The notes under the pieces are model-generated. The model was not told where the DNA came from, ran no database searches, and saw only the letters and a program-made list of their open reading frames with translations. Shown piece after piece: positions 33,497 to 41,967 of a stretch of DNA of 53,984 nucleotides. Positions within the stretch are counted from its first letter, which is position 1, and every line of letters starts with the position of its first letter. The DNA is from Fibrobacter succinogenes. GTDB lineage: Bacteria; Fibrobacterota; Fibrobacteria; Fibrobacterales; Fibrobacteraceae. The stretch covers positions 1 through 53,984 of the forward strand of contig CACXXH010000022.1 of assembly GCA_902771595.1 (NCBI GenBank), in the 5' to 3' direction. Both the position numbers and the translations under genes were made by a program.

Positions 33497-34642
33497 TTAT
33501 AGTCCCGAGATTCCCTCGAATACGATTTCGTCTATATCAAGCTGCGAGCCGTTGAATATGAATATGCTGAATATTCCTATTTCATGCGAGATGTCGTCCC
33601 AGGCGACTTGGTAAATTTTGTCGTCCAGCGTTTCCGCTCCGGGGCGGAGGATGACTTCGGTCCATTCCTCGGTCGCTTTTATGTGCCACAGGGCCTTGTT
33701 GTAGTTGTTGCCTACGATTTCGCGGTAATGCTCAAGCGCAATGGCAAACCTGCAGTCCCCGCGAACCTTGATGCGTATGGCGGTAAGGCCGCTCATGTCG
33801 TAGTAGCCCGAGTCGAGCCCGATGTGTGTCCCGAACATGACGTAGCCCGAATCGGCGGTAGTGTATCTTGCGGAAAGGTATTTGCCGCTGGAGTTGCCCA
33901 CCAGAGCTTCCGTAAAGTTGTTTGCGCTGTCGGGCCTCTCGAAAGAGGCTCCCTTGTGCGCCGCGTAGTACCAGCCGTAATTCGGGTATGTCTTCGCTAG
34001 GTTGTTCAGGCTGTCGCCGTCATCGAAATCCTCGAATATGTATTCGCGGGTTATTCCCGACAGGTGCACGAGCGTGTCCGCTTCGGTTCCCGGTTCCAGA
34101 GCCACGTCCGCGATGGTGGAGTCTCCTGCTACGACCGTGAATAGGCCTGCGGGCACGTGCGCGAATACGTAGTCGCTTCCGGAGAGGTCCGCGAAATACG
34201 GAGTCGATTCCAGCTGTATGCCGGTAGAGAGACTGCCCGTGTCTTGTGCAGAGGCTCCCGTGCGTACCGTGAGCGATGCGGACGGCAGCAGTGCGATTTC
34301 GGGGACGGAAGAGTCGACAAAATCCACCTGCGACCAGCTCATGAGCGAAGAATCTTCGCCCGCGATTCCTTCTACAAAGCAATTCCCCTGCGTGCAGCCA
34401 TCGATGCCTTTCGGGAACGAGGCAAGCCCGAGGGTATCGGAAATGGAGCTGTCGACAACGGAGATGTTGGCCTTCGAATATACTTTCACCTGGGCGCGCG
34501 GGAGCGGCTTGTTCGCCCCGTCGACGACCATCACGGCGACTCCGTTTGTCGTCTCGCTTGTGGCGCCTGTCGATTCGCGCCCGGGATCCGTGCAGCCGAC
34601 GACAAGTGCGATGCAAGACAGTATTTCCAAAACCTTCTTCAT
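33497..34642 (-). CDS. Lipoprotein with carbohydrate-binding-like C-terminal domain
   Basis: 381 residues. A short signal peptide ends in a lipobox (ALVVGC), giving lipidated Cys near residue 17. After a Thr/Ser-rich stretch residues 30-200 look like repeats of carboxypeptidase-regulatory or Ig-like folds (VMVVDGANKPLPRAQVKVYS). The last 180 residues (FEDFDDGDSLNNL onward, then GDCRFAIALEHY and IDEIVFEGISG) resemble the beta-sandwich of CIA30/CBM11-type domains, a guess from pattern. The ATG at 34642 overlaps the stop of the TIGR02147 gene by one base (TGATG), so it is translated with it. It is likely in the outer membrane or facing the periplasm. Confidence 0.7.
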   Translation of the reverse strand: MKKVLEILSCIALVVGCTDPGRESTGATSETTNGVAVMVVDGANKPLPRAQVKVYSKANISVVDSSISDTLGLASFPKGIDGCTQGNCFVEGIAGEDSSLMSWSQVDFVDSSVPEIALLPSASLTVRTGASAQDTGSLSTGIQLESTPYFADLSGSDYVFAHVPAGLFTVVAGDSTIADVALEPGTEADTLVHLSGITREYIFEDFDDGDSLNNLAKTYPNYGWYYAAHKGASFERPDSANNFTEALVGNSSGKYLSARYTTADSGYVMFGTHIGLDSGYYDMSGLTAIRIKVRGDCRFAIALEHYREIVGNNYNKALWHIKATEEWTEVILRPGAETLDDKIYQVAWDDISHEIGIFSIFIFNGSQLDIDEIVFEGISGL

Positions 34643-35487
34643 CAATCTTCCTTTTTCATCATCGGGAATAGCTGAAAATTTAGCTGATAGACGCTGTCGC
34701 AGACCTGCGGCGGCATAGCGTTCACCACGTTTACGATAGCCTTGCGCGTGTCGGCGAGGATGTTCCTGATTTTCTCGATTTGCGAGGAATCGAGCGCCAT
34801 GGTGAGCGTGCTGATGTCGCGGTTCTCTTTCGGGGTGTTCGCGATCGAATTGCGGGCGAGTTCCGCGATGCTCTTCTGGTATTCGCTGATGGATGCGCTC
34901 AGCCAGTGCTCCATCGTCTTCAAATGCGCTTCGGTGGGGACGGTCCTCCCGTCCTTTCGCGTGTGGACCAGCTCTAGCTGCAGAAGAGATTCGACGGCGT
35001 TCTGTACCTGAGCTGCGGTAAGCTTCGGAATGCAGGACTGCCCGAGCGCGGCGGCATCATTGGGCCCGCGGTAATCGAAAACGTCCAGCGCCGAGCGTAT
35101 CATCGGGTAGTACCATTGCTGGAAATAGCGGTAGCGCGCCTCGTCGAGTTCGCGGCATGCGGCGGGACGCATCTTCTGGAGCGCTTCGAAATGCTTGCGT
35201 ACCTGTTCGTCGTTTTTCGCCTTGCCATAGGCCACCATTTCGCGGAAATATTCAGCCTTCGCTTCCTTGAAATGGAAAAAGCGCACGAACGCCTCGATGC
35301 ACTTTGAAGAGACGTGGCGTTTGCTTTGCAGGATTTTCACGAGAAGGCTTGCGTCCATGTCGACTGCGGCCGCAAAGACGCGGTAGCTGAACGTCGGGTC
35401 CAGCGACTTTTCGAGTTCGTAGAACTTCTGCAGGAACTTGCGGTAGTCGGAGAAGTCGTATATGTTTATTTTGCTTTTCGAGAACAT
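34642..35487 (-). CDS. TIGR02147 family protein (second copy)
   Basis: 281 residues, ATG at 35487. It has the same layout as the copy at 3603: IYDFSDYRKFLQKFYELEKS, FSYRVFAAAVDMDASLLVKI (helix-turn-helix-like), FHFKEAKAEYFREMVAYGKA, then YRYFQQWYYPMIRSALDVFD and the C-terminal DISTLTMALDSSQIEKIRNI, ending VYQLNFQLFPM. Function unknown; the pairing with a lipoprotein gene suggests that it controls or helps express its neighbour. The region upstream contains TATTTTAT as a possible -7 box. Confidence 0.85.
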   Translation of the reverse strand: MFSKSKINIYDFSDYRKFLQKFYELEKSLDPTFSYRVFAAAVDMDASLLVKILQSKRHVSSKCIEAFVRFFHFKEAKAEYFREMVAYGKAKNDEQVRKHFEALQKMRPAACRELDEARYRYFQQWYYPMIRSALDVFDYRGPNDAAALGQSCIPKLTAAQVQNAVESLLQLELVHTRKDGRTVPTEAHLKTMEHWLSASISEYQKSIAELARNSIANTPKENRDISTLTMALDSSQIEKIRNILADTRKAIVNVVNAMPPQVCDSVYQLNFQLFPMMKKED

Positions 35488-35576
35488 GGCTGCTTTCCGG
35501 TTATAAAATAGATTCTTATCTATAATTTTTCAATTTTCAAACTCCTTTCTATATGATTTTTTTTGGACGTGTTGAC

Positions 35577-35856
35577 ATTTTTGTCCACACCTGTAGACAA
35601 AAATACCCCGCAAGAACTGGGAAAAAGGTAGATTCTATACAACAGGAGTTTAAAAACTCCTGGGAAAGCATCGAAATTGTCAACGACTCCGATGCAAGTG
35701 TGCAGCGTTTGGAGTGGCGTTTTCATGTAGGCCGCGACAGTGGCCGATGAAAACACATTCACACTCGATGAGTTGTGGGGTTGGTTTAGGGAGAGCCACT
35801 CCAAACGCTAAGTCTTTTTGCTCCTCAAGGAAACGCTCGGCTTTGCCGGGCGTTTC
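35577..35856. other. Hairpin-rich intergenic region, candidate structured RNA locus
   Basis: This 370-base gap (35488-35856) holds no gene I can support but is dense in perfect hairpins: ATTTTTGTC/GACAAAAAT (35577-35604), CAGGAGTTT/AAACTCCTG (35643-35662), GCATCG/CGATGC with an inner GTC/GAC (35668-35695), the three-way element 35704-35809, and GAAACGCTCGGC/GCCGGGCGTTTC (35830-35856). TTGACA at 35572 could be a -35 box on the plus strand. A bidirectional terminator follows at 35873. Together this fits a small RNA gene or a cluster of mobile palindromes. Confidence 0.4.
35704..35809. ncRNA. Candidate three-way-junction RNA or DNA element
   Basis: The outer stem is a perfect 15-bp inverted repeat, AGCGTTTGGAGTGGC (35704-35718) and GCCACTCCAAACGCT (35795-35809). 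Hairpin A follows directly: GTTTTCAT (35719-35726) with ATGAAAAC (35747-35754), containing GGCC/GGCC. Hairpin B is CACACTC/GAG-t-TGTG (35760-35777). No known RNA family is recognised. The strand is unknown. Confidence 0.35.
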
Positions 35857-37245
35857 TTATATGGATGGAAATAAAAAACGGCACTCCGAAGAGCGCCGTT
35901 TTTGAGTTGTATGGTTTGTTAGAGAGAAACCTTGAACGTTCTGCTGCCGACCTTCACGAGGTACATGCCCTACTTTCTGTACGAGCCCGAGGCCCCTGGT
36001 GGTGCGGACGACCTGGCCCATGTGGTTGTAGACCGTGATTGCCAAGCCCTGGGCGCCAGAAACTTCGATGTAGTTGTCGGAAGTCTTGTAGACGGCGACA
36101 GTGGCGAGGTTTGCCTGTTCAACCGGCAGAGCGATGGTCGACGACGAAGAAGGCGGAACGACGACGCTGCTGCTCGATGCAGGCGGAACGATGCTGGAGG
36201 AAGAAACGGCGCTGCTGGACGAAGCGATGCTGCTGGAGGATGCCGGTGCGGCACCGCCAGAGATGACGATGTCGCCTGCGTTCGGCACGGCGTCGAAGTA
36301 GACATAGCCGCCATCGATCTTGGATTCGAGCTTTGCGCCGGCCTGCGTCACTTCGGCCTTGGAGCCGTCGTACTTGACGCGGATGGAAAGCGGGTAGTCG
36401 TACTTAGAAACGTTGTCGGCGATGTTGTGCGTGAGCTTGACCGTGATGGTGCCGCTGCCGCTGGCTTCAACCTTGGAGGCTTTGCGTTCCTTGATGTACA
36501 TGGCAACGTGGCCCATCGGGGCGACCCAGATGTCCTTATCGTTCTGCTGGGCCCACCTGAGGGCTCCATCGATGGCGTTGATATCCGTCGGCGAGTAGTT
36601 GGCGTTGCCGTTGCTCTTGCCCTGGAAACCATGGGTGAGGAATGCAACCCACCCGTTTTTGGAAATGACACCCTGCATCTTGCTGGTGAAGCCGTTTGTG
36701 TTGTTGATTCCGCCGTTTTCTGAGCCAGTCATGATTGCCGGAACTTTGGCCCAGTTAGACGGACCATCCTTTCCCATATCGTCGGACATGCTCTGCCAGC
36801 TACCGTTGCAGATACGGCCCACGATGTAGTTCTGCAGAACGGCGCTTTCGTTCGGGACGTTGCAGTTCGGATAGGCGACGGTGATGATGCCGTACTTTTG
36901 GTTGATCTTGCTCTTGATGTTGTTCTTCGAGGAGGCTTCTTCGCCGCTCATGTTGTTGCCGTGGCTATTGCTATGGCTTGCAATTTCGTGACCTTCGTCA
37001 GCCAAACCCTGGAAACCGCTCCAGTTGGGGTTCCAGTTCACCACCAGGTTGAATGTGGCCTTGTAGCCATACTTCTTGAACATCGGACCAGCATCGTTCA
37101 CGTGGCTCGGTGCGCCATCGTCAAAAGTGAAAGAGGCGGCACCCTTGCGGAAGCCTGCCCATGTGCCGATTTCGGCGGTCTGAGCGAACGCGGCACCTGC
37201 GGCAAAAAGCCCTACTGTGGTTGCGGCGATGAGAACTTTTTTCAT
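35857..37245 (-). CDS. Secreted polysaccharide deacetylase-like protein, probable C-terminal frameshift
   Basis: 462 residues as read. Signal peptide (KKVLIAATTVGLFAAGAAFA). NodB-type domain with SFTFDDGAPSH (Asp42, Asp43) and SHSNSHG (His91, His95), the metal-binding residues of carbohydrate esterase family 4. A Ser-rich linker (PASSSSIASSSS and more) precedes a C-terminal sorting-type domain (ITVYNHMGQVV). The frame then slips: the other frame reads GMYLVKVGSRTFKVSL and stops at 35919, just before the terminator, whereas the frame given here runs through the terminator to 35857. Removing one C from CCC at 35968-35970 would restore it. It probably deacetylates plant or microbial polysaccharide. 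The ATG has GGAGAG upstream. Confidence 0.8.
   Translation of the reverse strand: MKKVLIAATTVGLFAAGAAFAQTAEIGTWAGFRKGAASFTFDDGAPSHVNDAGPMFKKYGYKATFNLVVNWNPNWSGFQGLADEGHEIASHSNSHGNNMSGEEASSKNNIKSKINQKYGIITVAYPNCNVPNESAVLQNYIVGRICNGSWQSMSDDMGKDGPSNWAKVPAIMTGSENGGINNTNGFTSKMQGVISKNGWVAFLTHGFQGKSNGNANYSPTDINAIDGALRWAQQNDKDIWVAPMGHVAMYIKERKASKVEASGSGTITVKLTHNIADNVSKYDYPLSIRVKYDGSKAEVTQAGAKLESKIDGGYVYFDAVPNAGDIVISGGAAPASSSSIASSSSAVSSSSIVPPASSSSVVVPPSSSSTIALPVEQANLATVAVYKTSDNYIEVSGAQGLAITVYNHMGQVVRTTRGLGLVQKVGHVPREGRQQNVQGFSLTNHTTQKRRSSECRFLFPSI
35873..35904. terminator. Bidirectional terminator
   Basis: ACGGCACTC (35878-35886) pairs with GAGCGCCGT (35891-35899) around CGAA, with A-rich sequence on the left and a T-run on the right, so it works on either strand. 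On the minus strand it lies just after the TAA at 35919-35921 that would end the deacetylase in its unshifted frame. Confidence 0.8.
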
Positions 37246-37453
37246 AATATACTCTCCATAATTATGTTTTATATCACAAATCTATATTAATGGTGCTTGG
37301 AATGTATGTGGAAGGGGGTGTTTTTGTTGTATAACTTTGCAACACAAAATTGTCGTTTTTTGATGAAAAAAGCTGTTTTTTACAATTGTTGTAAAAAGTT
37401 TACATGATGGGAAATAGTATGTTCCGGTATGTCGGCATGGGGCTTCAATTATC

Positions 37454-37461
37454 TATATTGG
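37454..37461 (+). promoter_or_regulatory. TATATTGG box, leaderless arrangement
   Basis: TATATTGG, then GGTT, then the ATG at 37466: the same four-base gap as at 4427 and 4511. No ribosome site precedes it. Confidence 0.4.
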
Positions 37462-37465
37462 GGTT

Positions 37466-38701
37466 ATGATTTTCGACGAGATTGTGAACGACGCCTACGA
37501 GGAGCGGGAATACCCGGCTCTTTTAGCCTTGGCCCATGAATGGTCGGGTACGAGGCCATTTCGGGCTCTCCGTGTATTGGTGGCGACACCTGTCTTTAGG
37601 AACACGCTCTTGCAGTACCGCGCGCTTATCGCGGGCGGTGCGGATCTCGTCGTGGGTGTGGCAGGCTTGGATTCGGGCCATGAGGGCGCGGGTGCCGATG
37701 CCTCTAATGCGGGTGCCGAGATGCCCTGCGACCCGGGTATCGTGGAAGTCTTGCGCGGGACCGGAATTCCTGTAATCGGGGTGCAAGAGGCGCTTGAGAT
37801 GGAGGCGGCCGGCCGCGGGTTCGACCTGATTCTGGATTGCGCGGGCCAGTTTTCGGCGTGCCATCCGCGATTCGGGTTTGTGGAGCTCACGCGCAGCGGC
37901 GTGCAGTTTTACGAGAAGTGCGAACATCCGGTTTATGTGGCCGACAGCGGGATAGTGAAACGCATCGAGACTTGCCTCGGAACGGGGGAGGGTTACGTGC
38001 GCGCACTCGCTCAGCTCGGGTATGATTTCTGCTTAGATTCGGGTATTGACGGCTTAGATTCGGGTCGCGACGGCGCCGGCAAAAAGTTTGTCGTGTTCGG
38101 GAGCGGCAAGGTGGGGCAGGGTATCGTACTGCAACTGCTGCGTTCCAGAGCCGATGTCCATGTGGTGACGGACTGCTCGCGCGGTTCCTGCGCGTTCCTG
38201 GATGCAAACGGCGTGCCGGTCACGGACTGCAACGATTTGGATGCGGTCGCGTCGCTCGTGCGCGGTGCCGACTTCGTGGTGACGGCGACAGGCGTGAAGA
38301 GCGCACTTGACCGCCCGCAGGTGGTGGAAGCCCTGCTCGCCTCGGGTGCGGTGCTTGCCAATATGGGCGTTGAGGACGAATACGGGCCAGGCGTTCCGTC
38401 GAGTCGCGTGCTCGCCGAAAAGAAACCGCTGAATTTTATCCTAGAAGAACCGACGCACCTCAAGTACATCGATGCGTCGCTCGCTTTGCATGCGGCGCTC
38501 GGGGAACTGCTCGTGAACGAGGCCCGCGAATGCGTTGCTGGTGGTCAAGATGCGCGCGGCCCGATGCCTGCAAAAAATGCGGGCCCCATGGACCCGCCAA
38601 GTGAATTGGAACAGCGCATCCTCTCGACGACGATGCAGGATGGCGTTATCGGTCCTGAACTCTGCGAGATGCTCGGCGGGTTGCCGAATGAAAGCGACTA
38701 G
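37466..38701 (+). CDS. S-adenosylhomocysteine hydrolase-like NAD-binding protein
   Basis: 411 residues. A central Rossmann motif VVFGSGKVGQGI (near residue 207) is followed by VHVVTDCSRG, VTATGVKSALD and LANMGVEDEYG. The N-terminal half contains FDLILDCAGQFSA and a PVYVADSGIVKRIE segment recalling the substrate region of adenosylhomocysteinase (PVYxVxxxxxK). It is shorter and divergent, so the exact substrate is open; it could be a related enzyme acting on S-adenosyl compounds or a distant dehydrogenase. It has odd insertions of a Gly-rich unit, Leu-Asp-Ser-Gly plus acidic or Gly residues, at about residues 68 and 190. It stands alone on this strand. Confidence 0.6.
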   Translation: MIFDEIVNDAYEEREYPALLALAHEWSGTRPFRALRVLVATPVFRNTLLQYRALIAGGADLVVGVAGLDSGHEGAGADASNAGAEMPCDPGIVEVLRGTGIPVIGVQEALEMEAAGRGFDLILDCAGQFSACHPRFGFVELTRSGVQFYEKCEHPVYVADSGIVKRIETCLGTGEGYVRALAQLGYDFCLDSGIDGLDSGRDGAGKKFVVFGSGKVGQGIVLQLLRSRADVHVVTDCSRGSCAFLDANGVPVTDCNDLDAVASLVRGADFVVTATGVKSALDRPQVVEALLASGAVLANMGVEDEYGPGVPSSRVLAEKKPLNFILEEPTHLKYIDASLALHAALGELLVNEARECVAGGQDARGPMPAKNAGPMDPPSELEQRILSTTMQDGVIGPELCEMLGGLPNESD

Positions 38702-38717
38702 CAAATGCCTGCATGCT

Positions 38718-39185
38718 TCACATGAGCATACACATGGCGAAGCAAAACACTCCGAAAAGGAATGTTGCTATCACGCTCGTCCGGTAGTCGTTGGGGTGGG
38801 TCTCCTCGTAATAAAGCTCTGAGAACAGCTTGAAACGCTTGTCGATTATGGCTACGATGCCGAACAAGGTGCACGAACAGAGTGAGGTGATGCCGACTAC
38901 CATCATGGACCCTCCAGCCACAAAAGGATAGAGAAATCCCGCTACAAAAAGGATGATGCAGAATGCCCTGATGATAAAAGACATCCTGTGGGGAGTATTC
39001 TGATAGTCATACTCTAGCTTTTCGGCTTGTTCCTTTAGGAGTTCGTCTATCCGGTCTTCAATGAGCGACCATTCGTCGGAAGAGTCGTATTCAGGAAGTT
39101 CGTTAAGACGTTTTTTCAACTCGTCGAGAGAGAGCTTCTTGACTTCCTTCTCATACGCTTCGATTTCTTCGTCAGAGAGCAGCAT
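38718..39185 (-). CDS. Small membrane protein of unknown function
   Basis: 155 residues. The first 65 residues are charged and helical (KEVKKLSLDELKKRLNEL); then come two adjacent transmembrane helices (FIIRAFCIILFVAGFLYPFV; VVGITSLCSCTLFGIVAII) and a third at the C-terminus (SVIATFLFGVFCFAMCMLM). No family recognised. It lies 27 bases downstream of the symporter gene and may share its transcript. Confidence 0.6.
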   Translation of the reverse strand: MLLSDEEIEAYEKEVKKLSLDELKKRLNELPEYDSSDEWSLIEDRIDELLKEQAEKLEYDYQNTPHRMSFIIRAFCIILFVAGFLYPFVAGGSMMVVGITSLCSCTLFGIVAIIDKRFKLFSELYYEETHPNDYRTSVIATFLFGVFCFAMCMLM

Positions 39186-39212
39186 AAATTAAACGCAACG
39201 GACTGATGAATA

Positions 39213-40646
39213 CTAGTTCTTCTCCTTCTCGAGCTTCACGAAAAACTTCTTCGTCTCGCGGGCGACAATGCCAGAGAGCAAAACCAGTGCCACGAGGTTC
39301 GGGAAGGCCATGAGCCCGTTGAAGATGTCGGCGCTCGTCCACACCGCGCTCACCGTGAGGTAGGGGCCGATGAACACGGCGGCCACGTAGAGCCAGCGGA
39401 AGGCGAGGATGGCGTTTTTCTTGCCGCGTCCGATAAGGTATTCCAGGCAACGTTCGGAGTAGTATGCCCAGCCGAGGACGGTAGTGAACGCGAAGAACAC
39501 GAGCGCCACGGTAAGGACGTAGGGTGCGATGCTTGCGCCGGCGGGGAGGTTCGAAAGCCCGCGGGTGAACGCTTCCATGGTGATGTTCACGCCCTGGAGC
39601 CCGAGTTCCGGAGTCCATGCGCCTGTCACCACGATGGCAAGGCCCGTCATGGAGCAGATGACGATGGTGTCGATGAAGGTGCCCGTCATGCACACGAGAC
39701 CCTGGCGAACAGGTTCCTTGGTCTTGGCCGCTGCGGCAGCGATCGGGGCCGAGCCGAGGCCCGCCTCGTTACTGAAGATACCGCGGGCGATACCCTTCTG
39801 CATGGCGATAAAGATGGTGCCCACCACGCCGCCGGTGACTGCGCTCGGGTTGAATGCCGCGCGGATGATGGTCTCGATGGCTGTCGAGATGTTCGAGAAG
39901 TTGAAGCCCAAGATGAGCAGGCAGAAGATGATATAGAAGATGGCCATGAACGGCACGATGTAGAGCGCGACCTTTGCGATGCGCTTGAGCCCGCCGATGA
40001 TGACGCAGGCTGTGAACGCCGCGCAGAGCAGGCCCGCGATGGCCGTGGAGTAAGAGACCGAGTTGCCGGCGAGGTTGATGAATTCGCCGGTGGGGATGAC
40101 CGTCGCGACCGCCGAGGTAATGCCGTTCACCTGCGTGATGGTGCCGATGCCGAGCAGGCCCGCGAGCACGCCGAACACGGCGAACAATACGGCGAGCCAC
40201 TTGAAGTTGAGCCCGAAACGTTCCTTGATACCTGTTTCGATGTAGTAGAAGGGGCCGCCCAGAACCTTGCCGTCGTTGTCGACCTTGCGGTATTTGACCG
40301 CGAGCAAGCCTTCGGCGTACTTGGTGGCCATGCCGAAGAAGGCGGCGACTTCCATCCAGAAGAGCGCGCCCGGGCCGCCGGTACCGATGGCGGTTGCGAC
40401 ACCCACGATGTTACCCGTGCCGACGGTGGCCGCAAGAGCCGTGCAGAGCGCCGCAAAGCTCGAGACTTCGCCTTCGCCTTCCTTTTCGCTGTGGAGCATG
40501 TAGCGCAGCGCGTTGCCGAGGTTTGTCACCTGCAAGACGCCGAGACGGCTCGTGAGCAGGATGCCTACGAAGAGGACGATGCCGATGAGGGGAATGCCCC
40601 ACACGTAACCGTCGATGGTATCGAGAAAAGCGTTAAAGGCTTCCAT
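39213..40646 (-). CDS. Sodium:alanine symporter (AGCS family)
   Basis: 477 residues with about 11 helices. Family motifs: ATVGTGNIVGVATAIGTGGPG, GPFYYIETG, and SNEAGLGSAPIAAAAAKT (the AGCS signature NExGxGSAPIA). It imports alanine or glycine with sodium. ATG 40646 has GGGAG upstream and gives the family's usual start (MEAFNAFLDTIDGYVWGIPL); longer readings are not supported. The small membrane protein gene follows. Confidence 0.92.
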   Translation of the reverse strand: MEAFNAFLDTIDGYVWGIPLIGIVLFVGILLTSRLGVLQVTNLGNALRYMLHSEKEGEGEVSSFAALCTALAATVGTGNIVGVATAIGTGGPGALFWMEVAAFFGMATKYAEGLLAVKYRKVDNDGKVLGGPFYYIETGIKERFGLNFKWLAVLFAVFGVLAGLLGIGTITQVNGITSAVATVIPTGEFINLAGNSVSYSTAIAGLLCAAFTACVIIGGLKRIAKVALYIVPFMAIFYIIFCLLILGFNFSNISTAIETIIRAAFNPSAVTGGVVGTIFIAMQKGIARGIFSNEAGLGSAPIAAAAAKTKEPVRQGLVCMTGTFIDTIVICSMTGLAIVVTGAWTPELGLQGVNITMEAFTRGLSNLPAGASIAPYVLTVALVFFAFTTVLGWAYYSERCLEYLIGRGKKNAILAFRWLYVAAVFIGPYLTVSAVWTSADIFNGLMAFPNLVALVLLSGIVARETKKFFVKLEKEKN

Positions 40647-40684
40647 TTTTACTCCCTTTTTTTTAACGGCACCGCTCCCTAGCA

Positions 40685-40707
40685 TGTCATCCCCGCGCAG
40701 GCGGGAA
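40685..40707. repeat. Dispersed palindromic repeat (TGTCATCCCCGCG type)
   Basis: TGTCATCCCCGCG with the matching arm GCGGGAAT forms a hairpin. The same 13 bases recur at 53235 inside uvrB. A related GGATGACA end occurs near 48032. This is typical of REP-like palindromes. Confidence 0.6.
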
Positions 40708-40836
40708 TTTTTACCAAAAGGTCGGGTGCCTGTAACTCTTTGATAGGCAAAAAGATAGGAAAATTTTGGACGGTGGCTGGTGTTGTGTCTGTTTTTTGCC
40801 GGAAAAGGTGCTACAAAGGGGCGGGGGTGGCGTTTT

Positions 40837-40873
40837 CCTGTACGCAAACATACTTGAAATTGCGGGTCTTTTT
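40837..40873. repeat. 37-bp direct repeat, left copy (flanks ORF6N gene)
   Basis: This copy matches 41968-42004 in 33 of 37 positions (shared core TTGAAATTGCGGGTCTTTTT). It lies just downstream of the ORF6N gene stop, same orientation as the right copy. Here the stem is incomplete because TACGCAA replaces CCCGCAA. Confidence 0.75.
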
Positions 40874-40891
40874 ATGGCGAACTCGCCATAA

Positions 40892-41959
40892 TTAAAATTC
40901 ACTCTCCGCCGACACCATCCGCATTTCCTCCACTATGGGGTGGTACATTTCCGGACATTCGATTTGCATGATGGTCGTAATCTTGTTGCCGCCGTCTTTT
41001 GACGATGCTCCGCAATGGAACAACTTCTCGCTGCGGGTGCCGTAATCTAAAAACACATAGCGGTCGTGGAACTTGCGGTTCGGACGGTCGATTTTCAAGG
41101 AAATATCGGGTCTAGCCTTTTCGTAATCTGCTTTTATTTCTGGGGTAATCCTGCCGTTCAATTCCTCACTGAAAATACGTACGCTCGCATTTTTCGCAAT
41201 TCCGCGCAACAAGTCCAGCGTTTTCACGCCCACGTAGTTATCTATAATAATGATTGACTTTTTCGCCATGCTGTAAATCTTGGTAAAGGCGACATCGGAC
41301 TCCAGTTTCTGCCCGTCAAGAATCAGGAAATGCTTGTAAGTCGTCGGATCGATGAAATTTTCCATGACCTTCTGAAGGTCAAGATTCATCTTGCCGAGAT
41401 CTTCTCGCATGTCGTGGACTTCTCCGGAAATAGTTTCGACCCTTGTGGAAACGGACGCTATTTCGCGTGTGTTTTGAACTGTCTGCACGGCGAATTCTGC
41501 GATACCGGCGTTTCCGAGCAACTGCTGGTTTTCGGCAACGATATAGTCCTTCATCTGCTTGAAAAGACGAATGAGGGCCTTGCTTTGGGCGATGGCTCGC
41601 TCGCCCTTGAGAACCGTCATGAGCATATAAATGCCCTGCTCGGTAAAGGCGAAAGGATTGTATTTAATGTTTGATCCGCGACCGCCTTTGTTCAAGGCCG
41701 ATTTTTTCGACCTTGAACATGTAATCACCTCATCAGACGTTAATTGAAAACGAAAATCTTCGTCAAATTTTTCGATATTGTTCTTCACCTGTTCATTGAA
41801 TCGCTTGGTCGTGTACCCGTAAATCTCCGCCAAATCGGCATCGAGCATCACCTTGACTCCGCGAATCGTGTAAATCCGGGACTTCAGGAAATTTTCGTTT
41901 ATCAGGGAAAAATCGGGCTTTTCGTCAGCATTCGCCGGCAAAACCTCTTGCTTTTTCAT
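40892..41959 (-). CDS. ORF6N domain-containing protein
   Basis: 355 residues. An ORF6N domain (residues about 25-115: IYTIRGVKVMLDADLAEIYG, then EDFRFQLTSDE, NPFAFTEQGIYML) is a DNA-binding domain of phages and mobile elements. The middle is helical (residues 130-210). The C-terminal 145 residues contain ILDGQKLESDVAFTKIYSMA, IIIIDNYVG and KFHDRYVFLDYG, a layout like phospholipase D-type domains, though only one HxD is seen. Good ribosome site (AGGAGG, then six bases, then ATG). Probably accessory DNA. It sits between direct repeats and next to the AT-rich defence operon. Confidence 0.85.
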   Translation of the reverse strand: MKKQEVLPANADEKPDFSLINENFLKSRIYTIRGVKVMLDADLAEIYGYTTKRFNEQVKNNIEKFDEDFRFQLTSDEVITCSRSKKSALNKGGRGSNIKYNPFAFTEQGIYMLMTVLKGERAIAQSKALIRLFKQMKDYIVAENQQLLGNAGIAEFAVQTVQNTREIASVSTRVETISGEVHDMREDLGKMNLDLQKVMENFIDPTTYKHFLILDGQKLESDVAFTKIYSMAKKSIIIIDNYVGVKTLDLLRGIAKNASVRIFSEELNGRITPEIKADYEKARPDISLKIDRPNRKFHDRYVFLDYGTRSEKLFHCGASSKDGGNKITTIMQIECPEMYHPIVEEMRMVSAESEF

Positions 41960-41967
41960 CTATACCT

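Noticed and set aside
35704..35809. Integron attC site or retron RNA
   Set aside because: The arms are perfect inverted repeats, lack the attC core consensus, and no integrase or reverse transcriptase gene lies nearby.
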